A program made the position numbers and the translations under genes. Shown here piece by piece: positions 5,640 through 14,488 of a DNA stretch of 14,761 nt. Source of the DNA: CAZVCJ01 sp964625745 (lineage in GTDB: Bacteria; Chloroflexota; Anaerolineae; VGOG01); contig CAZVCJ010000100.1 in the NCBI GenBank assembly GCA_964625745.1, positions 1-14,761 on the forward strand, read 5' to 3'. Each line of letters starts with the position of its first letter. Position 1 is the stretch's first letter. The notes beneath the pieces were generated by a model. That model ran no database searches. It saw only the letters and a program-made list of their open reading frames with translations, and was not told the DNA's origin.

Positions 5640-8600
5640 TTAGGTCTGCTTGTACGGTAGACGAATTACCATGGTGGTGCCCTCTTTGTCTGATGACGAC
5701 AGTGCAATATCACCCCCGTAAGTCTGAAGTATGGTCTGCACAAGCAAAAGACCTAACCCACTTCCGCGAGAATCTGTTGATGCAGGGATTGGCTCCTTGA
5801 AGAGCTTGTCGTGGATTTCCGGCGGTATACCTTTCCCTGTGTCACTGACTAGTATCCCAACCTTATTGCCCAAGGCTCTAGTGCTAATGGTCAACACCCT
5901 TTGAGGCGCTTCTTTCATAGCCTCAATAGCGTTCTGTACGAGAATATCCAGTACCCGCATCAACCAGAGCCTGCCGACTCGGACCTCTGCTTCTCCAGGT
6001 AGGTTCAGAATCAATTCCCACTTCACGTCGGCTTCCTTGTAGGAGGTGCGGAGTCTCTTCACCCGTTCACGCAGGAAAGCACGTATTGGCACCAATTCTG
6101 TCCCTTCTTCGGCTGATAGGGGGGTAGTGATAACCGTGCTCTGTATCGTCCGGGCGACAGTCTCGATGCGGTCGAGCAGGATCTTCACCCTCTCTGGAGA
6201 AGCATCAGCAGCGACCGCAGAGCGCAGAAGCTGTATATTGTCAATGATCGTGGTGGCCTGGTTCCCCACAGTGTGTCCCCAAGTAGCACTAACCATACCC
6301 ATCCACGCTACAGCAGCCTTAGCAGCAAGAGTCTCTCGGGTCTTTTTCAATTCCTCATATCGCCGTGCATTCTGGATAGCGATGGCCGCTTGGGCAGCCA
6401 GAGCTTCGAGTGCCCGCTGATTTTCCTCATCGAAGGCGTTGTATTCAGGGTGCTCGACGTTGATGACTCCGCTGACCTGCCCACCAATCTTGATGGGCAC
6501 AGACAATTGTGAATGGACTTTGTCATCGAACTCTATGTAGTCGCGATCGTCGGTAGTGTCTACCACCAACTGTGGTTTTCTAGTCTTCACAGCGCGGCCG
6601 GTTATCCCTATGGGTTCGTCGTGCTCCAGGTCTATTTCGCCCACCTTTGCTCTTAGCTTGGGCAGGACATCCTGAGGATAGGCTGCGGTGAATCTCACTT
6701 TGTTCCCATCCACCAATGCCAAATAACTGAAATGGGTCAGTTTCCCGCGAGGTTCAGCCAGTCGCCATGCTTGTTCAACGATACGCCTAAGGATCTCATC
6801 CAAAGACAGAGTGCCAGTTACTGCTCGACCAGCTTCGTACAGGGCTTGTAAGGCAGCGGCCCGCTTTTGCAGTTCGTCATATAGTTGAGCGTTGCGAATG
6901 GCTACAGATGCCTGGTTGGCGAAGAGTTCGATGTTTGTGAGTTCATCCGTTGTGAAGCGATGTGACGAGCGGTAGTTGACGAACATCACGCCGACCTTGC
7001 GGTCGCCAACCTTGAGTGGAATCCCTACAGACGATTTTACCTCTTCCCGCTTGACAAAAGCGCCGCTCATCAACGGGTCAGATGGAGCGTCTTCGGCCAC
7101 GTGCACTGCGTCGAGTGCCAGGATTTTTCGGGTCACTGATTCTCTCGCCACCAAGCCAAACTTAAGTACTTCGCTCATATCTCGTACACCAGCCATCGCC
7201 GGAGGAAACCCAAATTCGTCCCTGATCTGATCATAGATGTAGAGGGTAACAGCATCGCAGTGAAGAGCATCTTGAGTGCCTTTTGCAATCGAGTTCAGAG
7301 TACTCCGCAGATCCTCCAGAACGCTCACCTCGGCCACGACTTTTGCAGTGTCACGTGCCCTGCTCACCTGCTCCAGCAACCTGGCCTTTTTGAGAGTTAG
7401 AGCAGCATGGTACGCAAAGGTTTCCAGGGTGGCTCTATCTTCGTCGCTGAAGCTCACGGGCTGCTTGTAATTTACATAGAGCACGCCCAACGTTTCATCG
7501 CCTACCTGCAGGGCAATTCCTTGGAAAGCTTTCGCACCGATGGCTCCCCGCAAGCCACGGGCAGATGAGTCGAAAAAGGTATACTGCGGGTTATCTATGT
7601 CGGTTATCGCTAGGTATTTTTGCCGCATGACTATTTCGGCTGTACCGCCGGGATGGGGCTCATATTCTCTGAACCTCTCCATTAACTCTGGCTCTATTCC
7701 ATCAGCTATCAATTCGTCAGGAAAGAAAGTATCTCGGACGGCGTCGTAAGACCAGATGATTGATGAATCAGCTCCCAAAACCTCCCTAGCACTCCTAACG
7801 ACCTGCTGCAAGACGTTTTGAACGCCGGCCACGCTGGCCAGCTTCTCTGCTGCCCGGCGCAGGTGCTTCAACTCCTGCATTCGCCGGGCGTTGTCGTAGG
7901 CGATGGTGGCTTGACTGGCATATAACTTGAGAGCCTCAATCTGCGCGGGTAAGAACTGCCGTGGCTCCTTGTAGTGAATCCACAGAACGCCGATGCTGCT
8001 TTCCCCAAGGCGTAGGGGCAAACACATCGCTGCCTGCACGCCATCCTGAATCATGGCGGGATTCACCTTGTCTGCCTGTGCTTTCACATCCTCAATTAGA
8101 TAGGGTTCTCCCGTCTTTACTACCTCTGTGGAGATACCATCTGCCCTGATCGAGGTAGCCGCTGCCAGGTTCTTGTCGAATCCCACAGCGCTCAAGCCAT
8201 GAGGCGTTCCGTCCTCGTCTAGCAGTACGGAGGCGGCCCGCCAGCCTTCCACTGCCTGACACGCCTTCTCCACGATGAACCGCATGGTTTGGTCTGGGTC
8301 TAGCATAGAACCGATTCTGCTGCTGGCCTCGTAAAGGCGACGAATGTTGACCAAGTTCCTCTCGGCCTGCTCTTGCAGTCTCATTCTTAGGATGAGAGCA
8401 GCCACTTGATCAGCAGCAGACTCGCATAATACTACCCGCTCTAGCACAAAGGAACCGCGCTCCCAACTACGCCTCTCCCCCAAGGTGATCACGCCGAACA
8501 CCTTTCCGCCAACTGTCAAGGGGATCAGAGCGGCTGTCTTTAGCACGCCTGGAAAGCCCGTTTTGCGTTCCAAGCTTGAGAGCAGGCCTGGGTTCTCTTC

Positions 8601-10760
8601 CCGCCGCAGGATCTGGCTCTGACTTGTTTCGATTGCTCCAGCCTCGTCTGGCGCCTCACTCAGGAGGTATTGCTGCCCAATCCCTGGGTTCCAGGCCAGG
8701 TCGCCGACGATTGGGTACGCAGCCCTGGTTGTCAGTATCTTGCCCGTATCACCCAGGAGAGAGATGCGACAGAACGTGACGACGAGGGAATGGACTAGTC
8801 TCTCAGCCAAGGTTTGAAGGCTCTGATCCAGGTCTTGCGCTGATGAGACCATTTTACTTGTTTCAAGCAGGAATTCCCGCTCCTGGAACAACCGGGCATT
8901 CTCGATGGCCACAGCCGCCTGGGCGGCAAAGGTCTGCGCCAGTCGGGTATGCTTCTCTCCATAAAATCCCAGCTCGTGCTTGTCTAGAGCTATCATCCCA
9001 ATAAGCCGGTCACCGATCAGCATCGGCACCCCTAGCCAACCGTGGATGTCGGCCTGGACGAGGGGTTTTTGGGAGAACCCCGGATATTCAGCCTGCGCGT
9101 CCGAGACACTGAGCGGTGCTTGCTTTCGCATCACTTCACGGTTGGGATTGTCACCGTCCACAGGGAATGAGGCGCCCAGAATCTCCGATAGGTTAGGGAA
9201 ACCACGCCCAGCGATAATCTCCAGCCAGTCACCTTTGAGCAGTTGCACCGAGGCGCTGTCATAGGGGACTACTTTCTGGAGTTCGCTCAAGATTCGCTCG
9301 AAGATTTCTTGCTGCTCCAGTGTAGTGGTGAGTGCCAGCGCAATCTCTCGCAGAGTCTCGGCCTCCTGTCGTTGCTGAGCTTCCGCCCCAAACAGCCGGG
9401 CATTTTCCAGTGCTACGGCTAACTGACCACCCAGAGCCCGGCAGGCGTCTAGCAGAGTGGGGGTGAAGGCGTAGCGATCATAGCTTTGGATGGAAATCGC
9501 ACCAATCACCTCATCACCCATCTTGATGGGCAGGTAGAAGCAAGACTGACATGGCCTGCCGACTTGAGTTCCTTTGATGCCCAAAGAACGGCATAGCTCT
9601 CTAACGTCTTCCTGCGTAAACCAACACAACTCCAACCCGGTTTTGACCACATAGCCAGCGATACCCCACCGCTTTGGGTCATCGCCCAGACGTCGGTCGG
9701 GGATCTCGATCGGCTGGCCTTCGTCATAGGCTAAAGGGAAACGCAACACGTCCACTTGTTTGTCATACAAGCCCACGAAGAAGGTGGCGACCTTGAGCTG
9801 GTTCCGCACAAAGTCCCAGGCTATTGCCAATTGCCCTTCCAGATGAGTCGTTCTGGTTAGTCCCTGCCCGGCCTGCACCAGGGCTTCCATGTAGCCAGCA
9901 TGGGCTTGGGTTTGTTGGAAGGCCCGGGCATTGGCGATGGCCAGTCCCGCCTGACTAGCCAGCGTCTGGAGCACGGCCACCGTGCTCCCTTCATCAAAGC
10001 GCCCGGGCTGTCGGCTGTAGACGTACAGTACACCCAGGTTCCCGCCCTCTCCTGGGATGGGCACACCCACGAAGGAGCGAATGCCAGCCTCGATCACCTC
10101 CGGATTCACCCGATCGTCCTGCTTCGTGTCCGGCACCCGCACCATCTGCCCGGTCTGGATGATCTCCTTGGACAAGTCCCGATCTTTGAAATGCTTTTTC
10201 CACTCCGTTTTACCTGGGTGGGTCTTTGCATGCACCTGGACCTTTCCAGTATCTGGATCCAGGAGTGTGATGGCGGCCTCGTCGGCCAAAGCCAGGGAAC
10301 TGGCAGCCGCATCAATCCTTTCCAGCGCCCGATCCGGGTCTCGCTCCAAGAGGATGGCTCGACCGATATCTCGCAACCGCACCTGCTGTGCCGCGGTGCG
10401 GATGAGCATGGCCAGTTCGTCGTTGTCAAAGGGCTTCTCCAGATAACGGAAGGCTCCGGCCTGGAGCGCCCGTTGTCGAGACTCGGTGCCCCAGCCGGTG
10501 AAGACGATGCACTCGATGTCCGGATAGCGAGCCTTGATCTCTTCCATCACCTGGATGCCATCGCGCTTATCCAGAAGAACCTCGTCAATCAGGGCCACAT
10601 CGTAGTGCCCCTGGACCTCTTCTACCTTCTGCAGCGCCTCCCCGCCGCTGGCGATAGCGTCTACATGGTAGCCGAAGTTCTTCTCCAGGAACCTCTTCAG
10701 AGGCACCCGCAGGCTCTCTTCATCGTCCAGCAACAAAACTCGCACCCGCTCTTCGCTCAT
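5640..10760 (-). CDS. Hybrid sensor kinase: receiver, about eight GAF domains, histidine kinase
   Basis: The product has 1706 residues and no membrane segment, so it should be cytoplasmic. Residues 1-125 are a receiver (D12/D13, phosphoacceptor D59, T88, K109). Then come roughly eight tandem GAF units at about 133-282, 290-455, 468-625, 630-795, 805-960, 965-1128, 1138-1293 and 1303-1468, most ending in variants of AxQAxxAIxNARLF and carrying a VGVPxxxGxxxxGVL core. A dimerisation/phosphotransfer helix has candidate H1496 in WGHTVGNQ. The ATPase domain has the N box at N1610, the DTGKG box at D1640 and GSGLGL at about 1666-1671. GAF domains bind small molecules, cofactors or chromophores, or only dimerise; the ligands here are unknown. 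GAF 2 has a cysteine group (C379, C390, C404, C407). The N-terminal receiver may let phosphate from another kinase control this one. It starts 13 bases after the S1-kinase gene, with a GAGGAGTGAGGG ribosome region. The receiver and kinase calls are firm; the exact GAF count is by eye. Confidence 0.92.
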   Translation of the reverse strand: MSEERVRVLLLDDEESLRVPLKRFLEKNFGYHVDAIASGGEALQKVEEVQGHYDVALIDEVLLDKRDGIQVMEEIKARYPDIECIVFTGWGTESRQRALQAGAFRYLEKPFDNDELAMLIRTAAQQVRLRDIGRAILLERDPDRALERIDAAASSLALADEAAITLLDPDTGKVQVHAKTHPGKTEWKKHFKDRDLSKEIIQTGQMVRVPDTKQDDRVNPEVIEAGIRSFVGVPIPGEGGNLGVLYVYSRQPGRFDEGSTVAVLQTLASQAGLAIANARAFQQTQAHAGYMEALVQAGQGLTRTTHLEGQLAIAWDFVRNQLKVATFFVGLYDKQVDVLRFPLAYDEGQPIEIPDRRLGDDPKRWGIAGYVVKTGLELCWFTQEDVRELCRSLGIKGTQVGRPCQSCFYLPIKMGDEVIGAISIQSYDRYAFTPTLLDACRALGGQLAVALENARLFGAEAQQRQEAETLREIALALTTTLEQQEIFERILSELQKVVPYDSASVQLLKGDWLEIIAGRGFPNLSEILGASFPVDGDNPNREVMRKQAPLSVSDAQAEYPGFSQKPLVQADIHGWLGVPMLIGDRLIGMIALDKHELGFYGEKHTRLAQTFAAQAAVAIENARLFQEREFLLETSKMVSSAQDLDQSLQTLAERLVHSLVVTFCRISLLGDTGKILTTRAAYPIVGDLAWNPGIGQQYLLSEAPDEAGAIETSQSQILRREENPGLLSSLERKTGFPGVLKTAALIPLTVGGKVFGVITLGERRSWERGSFVLERVVLCESAADQVAALILRMRLQEQAERNLVNIRRLYEASSRIGSMLDPDQTMRFIVEKACQAVEGWRAASVLLDEDGTPHGLSAVGFDKNLAAATSIRADGISTEVVKTGEPYLIEDVKAQADKVNPAMIQDGVQAAMCLPLRLGESSIGVLWIHYKEPRQFLPAQIEALKLYASQATIAYDNARRMQELKHLRRAAEKLASVAGVQNVLQQVVRSAREVLGADSSIIWSYDAVRDTFFPDELIADGIEPELMERFREYEPHPGGTAEIVMRQKYLAITDIDNPQYTFFDSSARGLRGAIGAKAFQGIALQVGDETLGVLYVNYKQPVSFSDEDRATLETFAYHAALTLKKARLLEQVSRARDTAKVVAEVSVLEDLRSTLNSIAKGTQDALHCDAVTLYIYDQIRDEFGFPPAMAGVRDMSEVLKFGLVARESVTRKILALDAVHVAEDAPSDPLMSGAFVKREEVKSSVGIPLKVGDRKVGVMFVNYRSSHRFTTDELTNIELFANQASVAIRNAQLYDELQKRAAALQALYEAGRAVTGTLSLDEILRRIVEQAWRLAEPRGKLTHFSYLALVDGNKVRFTAAYPQDVLPKLRAKVGEIDLEHDEPIGITGRAVKTRKPQLVVDTTDDRDYIEFDDKVHSQLSVPIKIGGQVSGVINVEHPEYNAFDEENQRALEALAAQAAIAIQNARRYEELKKTRETLAAKAAVAWMGMVSATWGHTVGNQATTIIDNIQLLRSAVAADASPERVKILLDRIETVARTIQSTVITTPLSAEEGTELVPIRAFLRERVKRLRTSYKEADVKWELILNLPGEAEVRVGRLWLMRVLDILVQNAIEAMKEAPQRVLTISTRALGNKVGILVSDTGKGIPPEIHDKLFKEPIPASTDSRGSGLGLLLVQTILQTYGGDIALSSSDKEGTTMVIRLPYKQT

Positions 10761-10773
10761 CGTCCCTCACTCC

Positions 10774-13035
10774 TCACTCCACCGCCGGCAACTCCACCAA
10801 AAACGTGGTGCCCAGCGGAACCAGGCTCTCCTCCACGCTGATCCGCCCCCCTATGGATTCCACCAGGCTCTTTGCAATGTAGAGCCCCAGGCCCGATCCA
10901 CCTGGCCTGGTGGTGAAGCCCAAGGCAAATATCTTATCCCAGAGTTGACGATGAATCCCAGGCCCGCTGTCAGAGAAGCGAACCTTCACCAAACGGGTAC
11001 CATCCCTGGCCTCGTGGACGGTGGCTATCTCCAGTGCGCGTCGGCCGTCCGGTTGGCGTTCCATTTGTTGCACGGCATTGAGCATCAGGTTCAAGAAGAC
11101 TTGTTGCAGGCCGATGTTGCTACCTATCACAGGTGGCAGGCCCTGGTCCAAGAACAGTCGGATGTCCACCTTCGCCCGTCGAGCCAGAGGCCGCACCAAT
11201 GCCTCGGCTTGGCGCACCGCCTGGTTCACGTCCACAGCCTTCTCTTCCTTTGTCTCCATCAGCCGCCGGAAATCCATCACCGTCCGCTTCAGGTCCAGTG
11301 TTATCTCCACCGCCTTGTCCAGCGCCCGTTGTACCTCGAGGAAATCAAAGATGTCACCTACAGGAGGGTACTCCCGCCCCAGGCGTTCGAAGTCAGAGCG
11401 GATGTTGTGAGACTGGAGTTCCAGGCCGGAAAGTTTGTTGTACACCTCATGGCCGAAGCCGGCAGCCAGTTGCCCACTGAGGAAAACACGACTCATGGCT
11501 TGTATCCGTTCATCCAAGGCCTGGTTCTCCAGAGCCACAGCGAACAAAATCGCCATCGCCCAGGCATCTCGCAAGCGATCGCGGGAGAAAACCCCAGATC
11601 TTCGATGGAAAAGGAATAGGGCATATTCGACCCGCCCACTCGCCTCAATGGGTATCCCAATGCAAGACTCAAAAGGCAACAGGTCCAGCAGTTTGCGGAA
11701 CCGCGCCGCATGTCCCTGCGAAACCCGGTTCTCCCAGACCGCTTCTCTTTCTTGGATGACGTCTTTCACGGGGCTGTCTACTAGGTAATAGATTTTGTCT
11801 GAACTCAGTTGAGTTTTCCCTGCTTGAGCAACGATGGATACCGTTTGAGAGATCGGGTCCAGGTGAAAAACAATGCCTTTTTGTGCCCGTGTCGCCTTGA
11901 CGAGTTGCTCCAGCCCATGCTGAAATCGCTTGACCAGGGGTTGACTAGAACGCATGACTATAGCCAATTCTTGAGACTGCCGGAGTTCAGAGGCACTGCT
12001 TGATGCCACAGGCTCCGTCTGCAACCTTGGTTTCTCGCCTCTCGCTAGTTGGAGCAACAATTGCCTAACGTCATCCAGGTCCAGAGGCTTGGGGAAAACC
12101 TCGACGACCTGTAGAGCCTGGATCTGTGCCAGATACTCCTCGAGCCATTCCGGGCTGCTCATCACGACTACAGAGGTCGAGTGTCCATCACTCCGGAGTC
12201 GTCGAATGAGGCTCAGCCCATCTATCTCCGGCAAGTCCAGGTCTACGAGAGCCAGCCCGTATTCTTGCTCCCGACAGCGTTCTATGGCCTCGGCCGCCGT
12301 CTTTACCCCGTGGGCTGGGCATCCTTGACGGGTCAGCCAGTTCACCAGCGGCTCTCTGACCACATCGTGATCGTCCACCACCAGAACTGGGCCAGCTAAC
12401 TCTATCCCGTTTGAGTATTCTTCCAAATCAGGTGCCCGCTCCTCCAACCGATCCTCGCCGGCGATTTGCATTCTGGGCGTCTGGTACAGTTGTTCCATGA
12501 TAGCTTCCTCATGGCTCAGTTGCTCCAGCCGTCGGCGAATGCTCAGCCTGACCCTCTGTCGGGTGGACTCCAGCCAGGTGATCACTGCCTCCACATCGTC
12601 ACCCACCCAAACGACTTCCTCTGGGTTCTCGACGGTCCACGGAGCCATCTCTTGTGTCGGAATGAATCCGTCCACACCGGGGAGGATTTGGGCGAAGGCA
12701 CCCGTGGAAACCAGGCTCTTGACCCTGGCCCTGACCACGTCACCTTGTCGAAACTTGCCAATGAACTCCTGCCAGGGATCGGGCAAGGTAGCCCTGTGGC
12801 TGAGCTCCATACTCCGGGTTGGTTCCTCAAGCTCGAGAATAACGGCCTCGGTCTGCTGGCCTGGAGAAACTATCCCTTGTGGGTCAACGTCGCCTGCCAG
12901 CGAAAGCTCACGGCGGCGGATGTAGCCTTCTCTTCCATCTTCTAAACGGACAAACACCCCGAAGGGCAAGATTCGCTCGACTGTTACAGTTACCTGTTCG
13001 CCTTTAACGAATCTTCGCTTTGTTCCGTGGTCCAT
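10774..13035 (-). CDS. Hybrid histidine kinase with two N-terminal S1 RNA-binding-type domains
   Basis: The product has 753 residues in this order: S1 domain 1 (about 8-80, with VERILPFGVFVRL and REGYIRRREL), S1 domain 2 (about 96-168, with VKSLVSTGAFAQILPGVDGFIP), a linker, a receiver (214-333; D222/D223, phosphoacceptor D265 in LALVDLDLPEIDG, S293, K316), a GAF-like domain (about 365-510), a phosphotransfer helix with H529 in GFGHEVYNKL, and an ATPase domain (N653, D689 in SDSGPGI, GGSGLGL at 712-718). It has all the residues expected of an active kinase. S1 domains are beta-barrel folds that usually bind RNA in ribosomal protein S1, PNPase and RNase E. Joining them to a sensor kinase is not an architecture I know, and the RNA or other ligand is unknown. 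It is the first gene of the six-gene block, behind the promoter at 13086-13114, with GGTGA just before the ATG. Confidence 0.92.
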   Translation of the reverse strand: MDHGTKRRFVKGEQVTVTVERILPFGVFVRLEDGREGYIRRRELSLAGDVDPQGIVSPGQQTEAVILELEEPTRSMELSHRATLPDPWQEFIGKFRQGDVVRARVKSLVSTGAFAQILPGVDGFIPTQEMAPWTVENPEEVVWVGDDVEAVITWLESTRQRVRLSIRRRLEQLSHEEAIMEQLYQTPRMQIAGEDRLEERAPDLEEYSNGIELAGPVLVVDDHDVVREPLVNWLTRQGCPAHGVKTAAEAIERCREQEYGLALVDLDLPEIDGLSLIRRLRSDGHSTSVVVMSSPEWLEEYLAQIQALQVVEVFPKPLDLDDVRQLLLQLARGEKPRLQTEPVASSSASELRQSQELAIVMRSSQPLVKRFQHGLEQLVKATRAQKGIVFHLDPISQTVSIVAQAGKTQLSSDKIYYLVDSPVKDVIQEREAVWENRVSQGHAARFRKLLDLLPFESCIGIPIEASGRVEYALFLFHRRSGVFSRDRLRDAWAMAILFAVALENQALDERIQAMSRVFLSGQLAAGFGHEVYNKLSGLELQSHNIRSDFERLGREYPPVGDIFDFLEVQRALDKAVEITLDLKRTVMDFRRLMETKEEKAVDVNQAVRQAEALVRPLARRAKVDIRLFLDQGLPPVIGSNIGLQQVFLNLMLNAVQQMERQPDGRRALEIATVHEARDGTRLVKVRFSDSGPGIHRQLWDKIFALGFTTRPGGSGLGLYIAKSLVESIGGRISVEESLVPLGTTFLVELPAVE

Positions 13036-13085
13036 GCTTCACCTACTCGAGTGATACAAAGGACATGTTGCTGTACACTGCACTA

Positions 13086-13114
13086 ATCATACACTCTCTG
13101 TTGTCTATTTACAA
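13086..13114 (-). promoter_or_regulatory. Sigma70-type promoter for the six-gene signalling block
   Basis: On the minus strand TTGTAA (13109-13114) and TATGAT (13086-13091) are separated by exactly 17 bases: 4 of 6 and 5 of 6 matches to the consensus hexamers. The surrounding sequence is locally AT-rich compared with the rest of the window. Transcription would start near 13079, giving a leader of about 45 bases before the S1-kinase ATG. Confidence 0.6.
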
Positions 13115-13163
13115 ATTGATTACCCCCTCCAAACTAACCTTGAGATCGATCAGAGGCCACGGA

Positions 13164-13198
13164 AAAGGGGCTGCCTCAAACCCAAGACGACCCCTTTC
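13164..13198 (-). terminator. Possible terminator of the FlgD-like lipoprotein gene
   Basis: An AAAGGGG/CCCCTTT inverted repeat (7 bp, loop of about 20 bases) lies roughly 50 bases past the lipoprotein stop. In the minus-strand transcript the second arm reads CCCCTTTTCC, so the T-run is part of the stem rather than after it. It is weak as an intrinsic terminator but in the right place between the lipoprotein gene and the promoter of the next unit. Confidence 0.3.
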
Positions 13199-13249
13199 TC
13201 TTGAATCAGCGCCTGCCAACCCAGATTCTCCCTATACACCACAGCGCCC

Positions 13250-14488
13250 CTAAAACCCAATAGAAATCTCCTGAGGATCCACGTGGTCGTTGAAGGCGTC
13301 AATCCTCACATCCTCGTGGATGAGGCCGGCGAAGAAGTAGATGGGGTTGCGAGGGGGCTCCTGCAGGATTTGGATGTGGCCGGTCACGGTGGCCCGCTGG
13401 CCGGGCAGCAGGTAGCGGTATTCCTGGCCTCTGATGACTCTGATCTCCAGGTCGTCGTCGTCTCCGATGGCGAAGCGGTAGGGGTAGGGGCGGCCGCTGG
13501 AGTTGGTCTCGAAGTCAATGCCCAGCCGCCAGGCCCCAGGCTCCTCGTACCAGCCCAGGCTGTTGAAGTTCTGGTCGCTCTCGTAGGTGGTTCCCGGCAG
13601 GGGACCTGTGGTACGGATGGGCACCGTGCCGAAGTTCTCCACTGTGGCAGTGAAGGTCAGGGTGCCTCCCAGGGGCACGATCATGGGATCGAAGTCCACG
13701 TCGGCGTTGACTATGTCGGCCCGGGGGACGCCACCGTCCACGAAGGTCAAGGTGCTGGTTATCACTGTCTTGTTGCCGACCAGATCCTCGGCCTCGGCCA
13801 CCACGGTGTAGATGCCATCGGGCGGTGGAGTGGCCCCCAAATCCACCCCGCCCTCGTAGTCGTATATGTGCATGCCAGGCTGGTCGGGCTCTATCTCTCT
13901 CTCCTTCTCGGCCAGGGGATAGCGGTCGCCCTCCTCATCCTCCAGGTAGACGCGGTACTTGGCCTCCTTCGACAGGTAAAAGGTGATGGCCACCCGGTCG
14001 TCTATGCCGTCCTGGTTGGGGGTGAAGACCTGGGGATAGACGCTGAAGTTCCGCATCTCAGGAACGGCCGTGTCAGCATCAACGATGGTCAGGCTGCCCT
14101 CTGCTTTCTCGGTGTGGCCGCTGTCGTCGGTGGCTTCGATGACCCAGGTGTACTGCCCATCGGGCATCATGCGCCTCTTGACCGGACCGCCGTCGAGCAC
14201 ATCCACCACGCCGCCAAAGAGGGTCCAGTAGGACTGGTCTTGGGCCGAACGTCGCTCTCCATCTCGATGGTAATGTCGCTCCCCGGCTTCGTCTATGAGG
14301 TAGATGGACAGGCTGGCGTTGCGGGAGAGTTTGTAGAGGATGTTGGCGGCGTCATCGTGCCCGTCGGCGTTCGGTGAGATCACGTCAGGATAGAACTCCA
14401 CGTCGTAGAGCAGGGGACGGGCTGAGCATCCTGCCATACCTGGCCCCGCGAGGGTCAACACGATCACTAGAGCTAACAAGTATCTCAA
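13250..14488 (-). CDS. Exported, probable lipoprotein with two FlgD-type Ig-like repeats
   Basis: The product has 412 residues. A signal peptide (MRYLLALVIVLTLAGPGMAG) is followed by C21; MAGC is an imperfect lipobox because of Met at -3. Two homologous repeats follow. Repeat 1 (about 30-137) contains SPNADGHDD and PDGQYTWVIEATDDSGH; repeat 2 (about 147-251) contains TPNQDGIDD and PDGIYTVVAEAEDLVGN. This pattern matches the FlgD-type Ig-like domain common at the C-termini of secreted proteins, and the PNxDGxDD loops look able to bind calcium. The last 150 residues start with a CARDB-like stretch (VPLGGTLTFTATVENFG) and hold an acidic run at 343-346. The start is a TTG, well supported by GGAGGAGGT 9 bases upstream. 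It is probably a surface or envelope structural protein. It is on the same strand as the signalling block but is separated from it by 214 bases and a promoter, so a link is not shown. Confidence 0.82.
   Translation of the reverse strand: MRYLLALVIVLTLAGPGMAGCSARPLLYDVEFYPDVISPNADGHDDAANILYKLSRNASLSIYLIDEAGERHYHRDGERRSAQDQSYWTLFGGVVDVLDGGPVKRRMMPDGQYTWVIEATDDSGHTEKAEGSLTIVDADTAVPEMRNFSVYPQVFTPNQDGIDDRVAITFYLSKEAKYRVYLEDEEGDRYPLAEKEREIEPDQPGMHIYDYEGGVDLGATPPPDGIYTVVAEAEDLVGNKTVITSTLTFVDGGVPRADIVNADVDFDPMIVPLGGTLTFTATVENFGTVPIRTTGPLPGTTYESDQNFNSLGWYEEPGAWRLGIDFETNSSGRPYPYRFAIGDDDDLEIRVIRGQEYRYLLPGQRATVTGHIQILQEPPRNPIYFFAGLIHEDVRIDAFNDHVDPQEISIGF

Noticed and set aside
9540..9626. Bilin-binding phytochrome-type GAF domain
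   Set aside because: The cysteines are not in a Cys-His chromophore motif and no phytochrome signature is seen, so I keep only the weaker cysteine-cluster observation.
9900..10841. 313-codon open frame on the plus strand
   Set aside because: It is antisense to the receiver and first GAF domain of the large kinase and spans two real gene ends; no domain is recognisable in its translation.
13283..14377. 364-codon open frame on the plus strand
   Set aside because: It lies wholly opposite the lipoprotein gene, whose minus-strand product has a signal peptide, two recognisable repeats and a strong ribosome site; the plus-strand protein is low-complexity Val/Gly-rich sequence.
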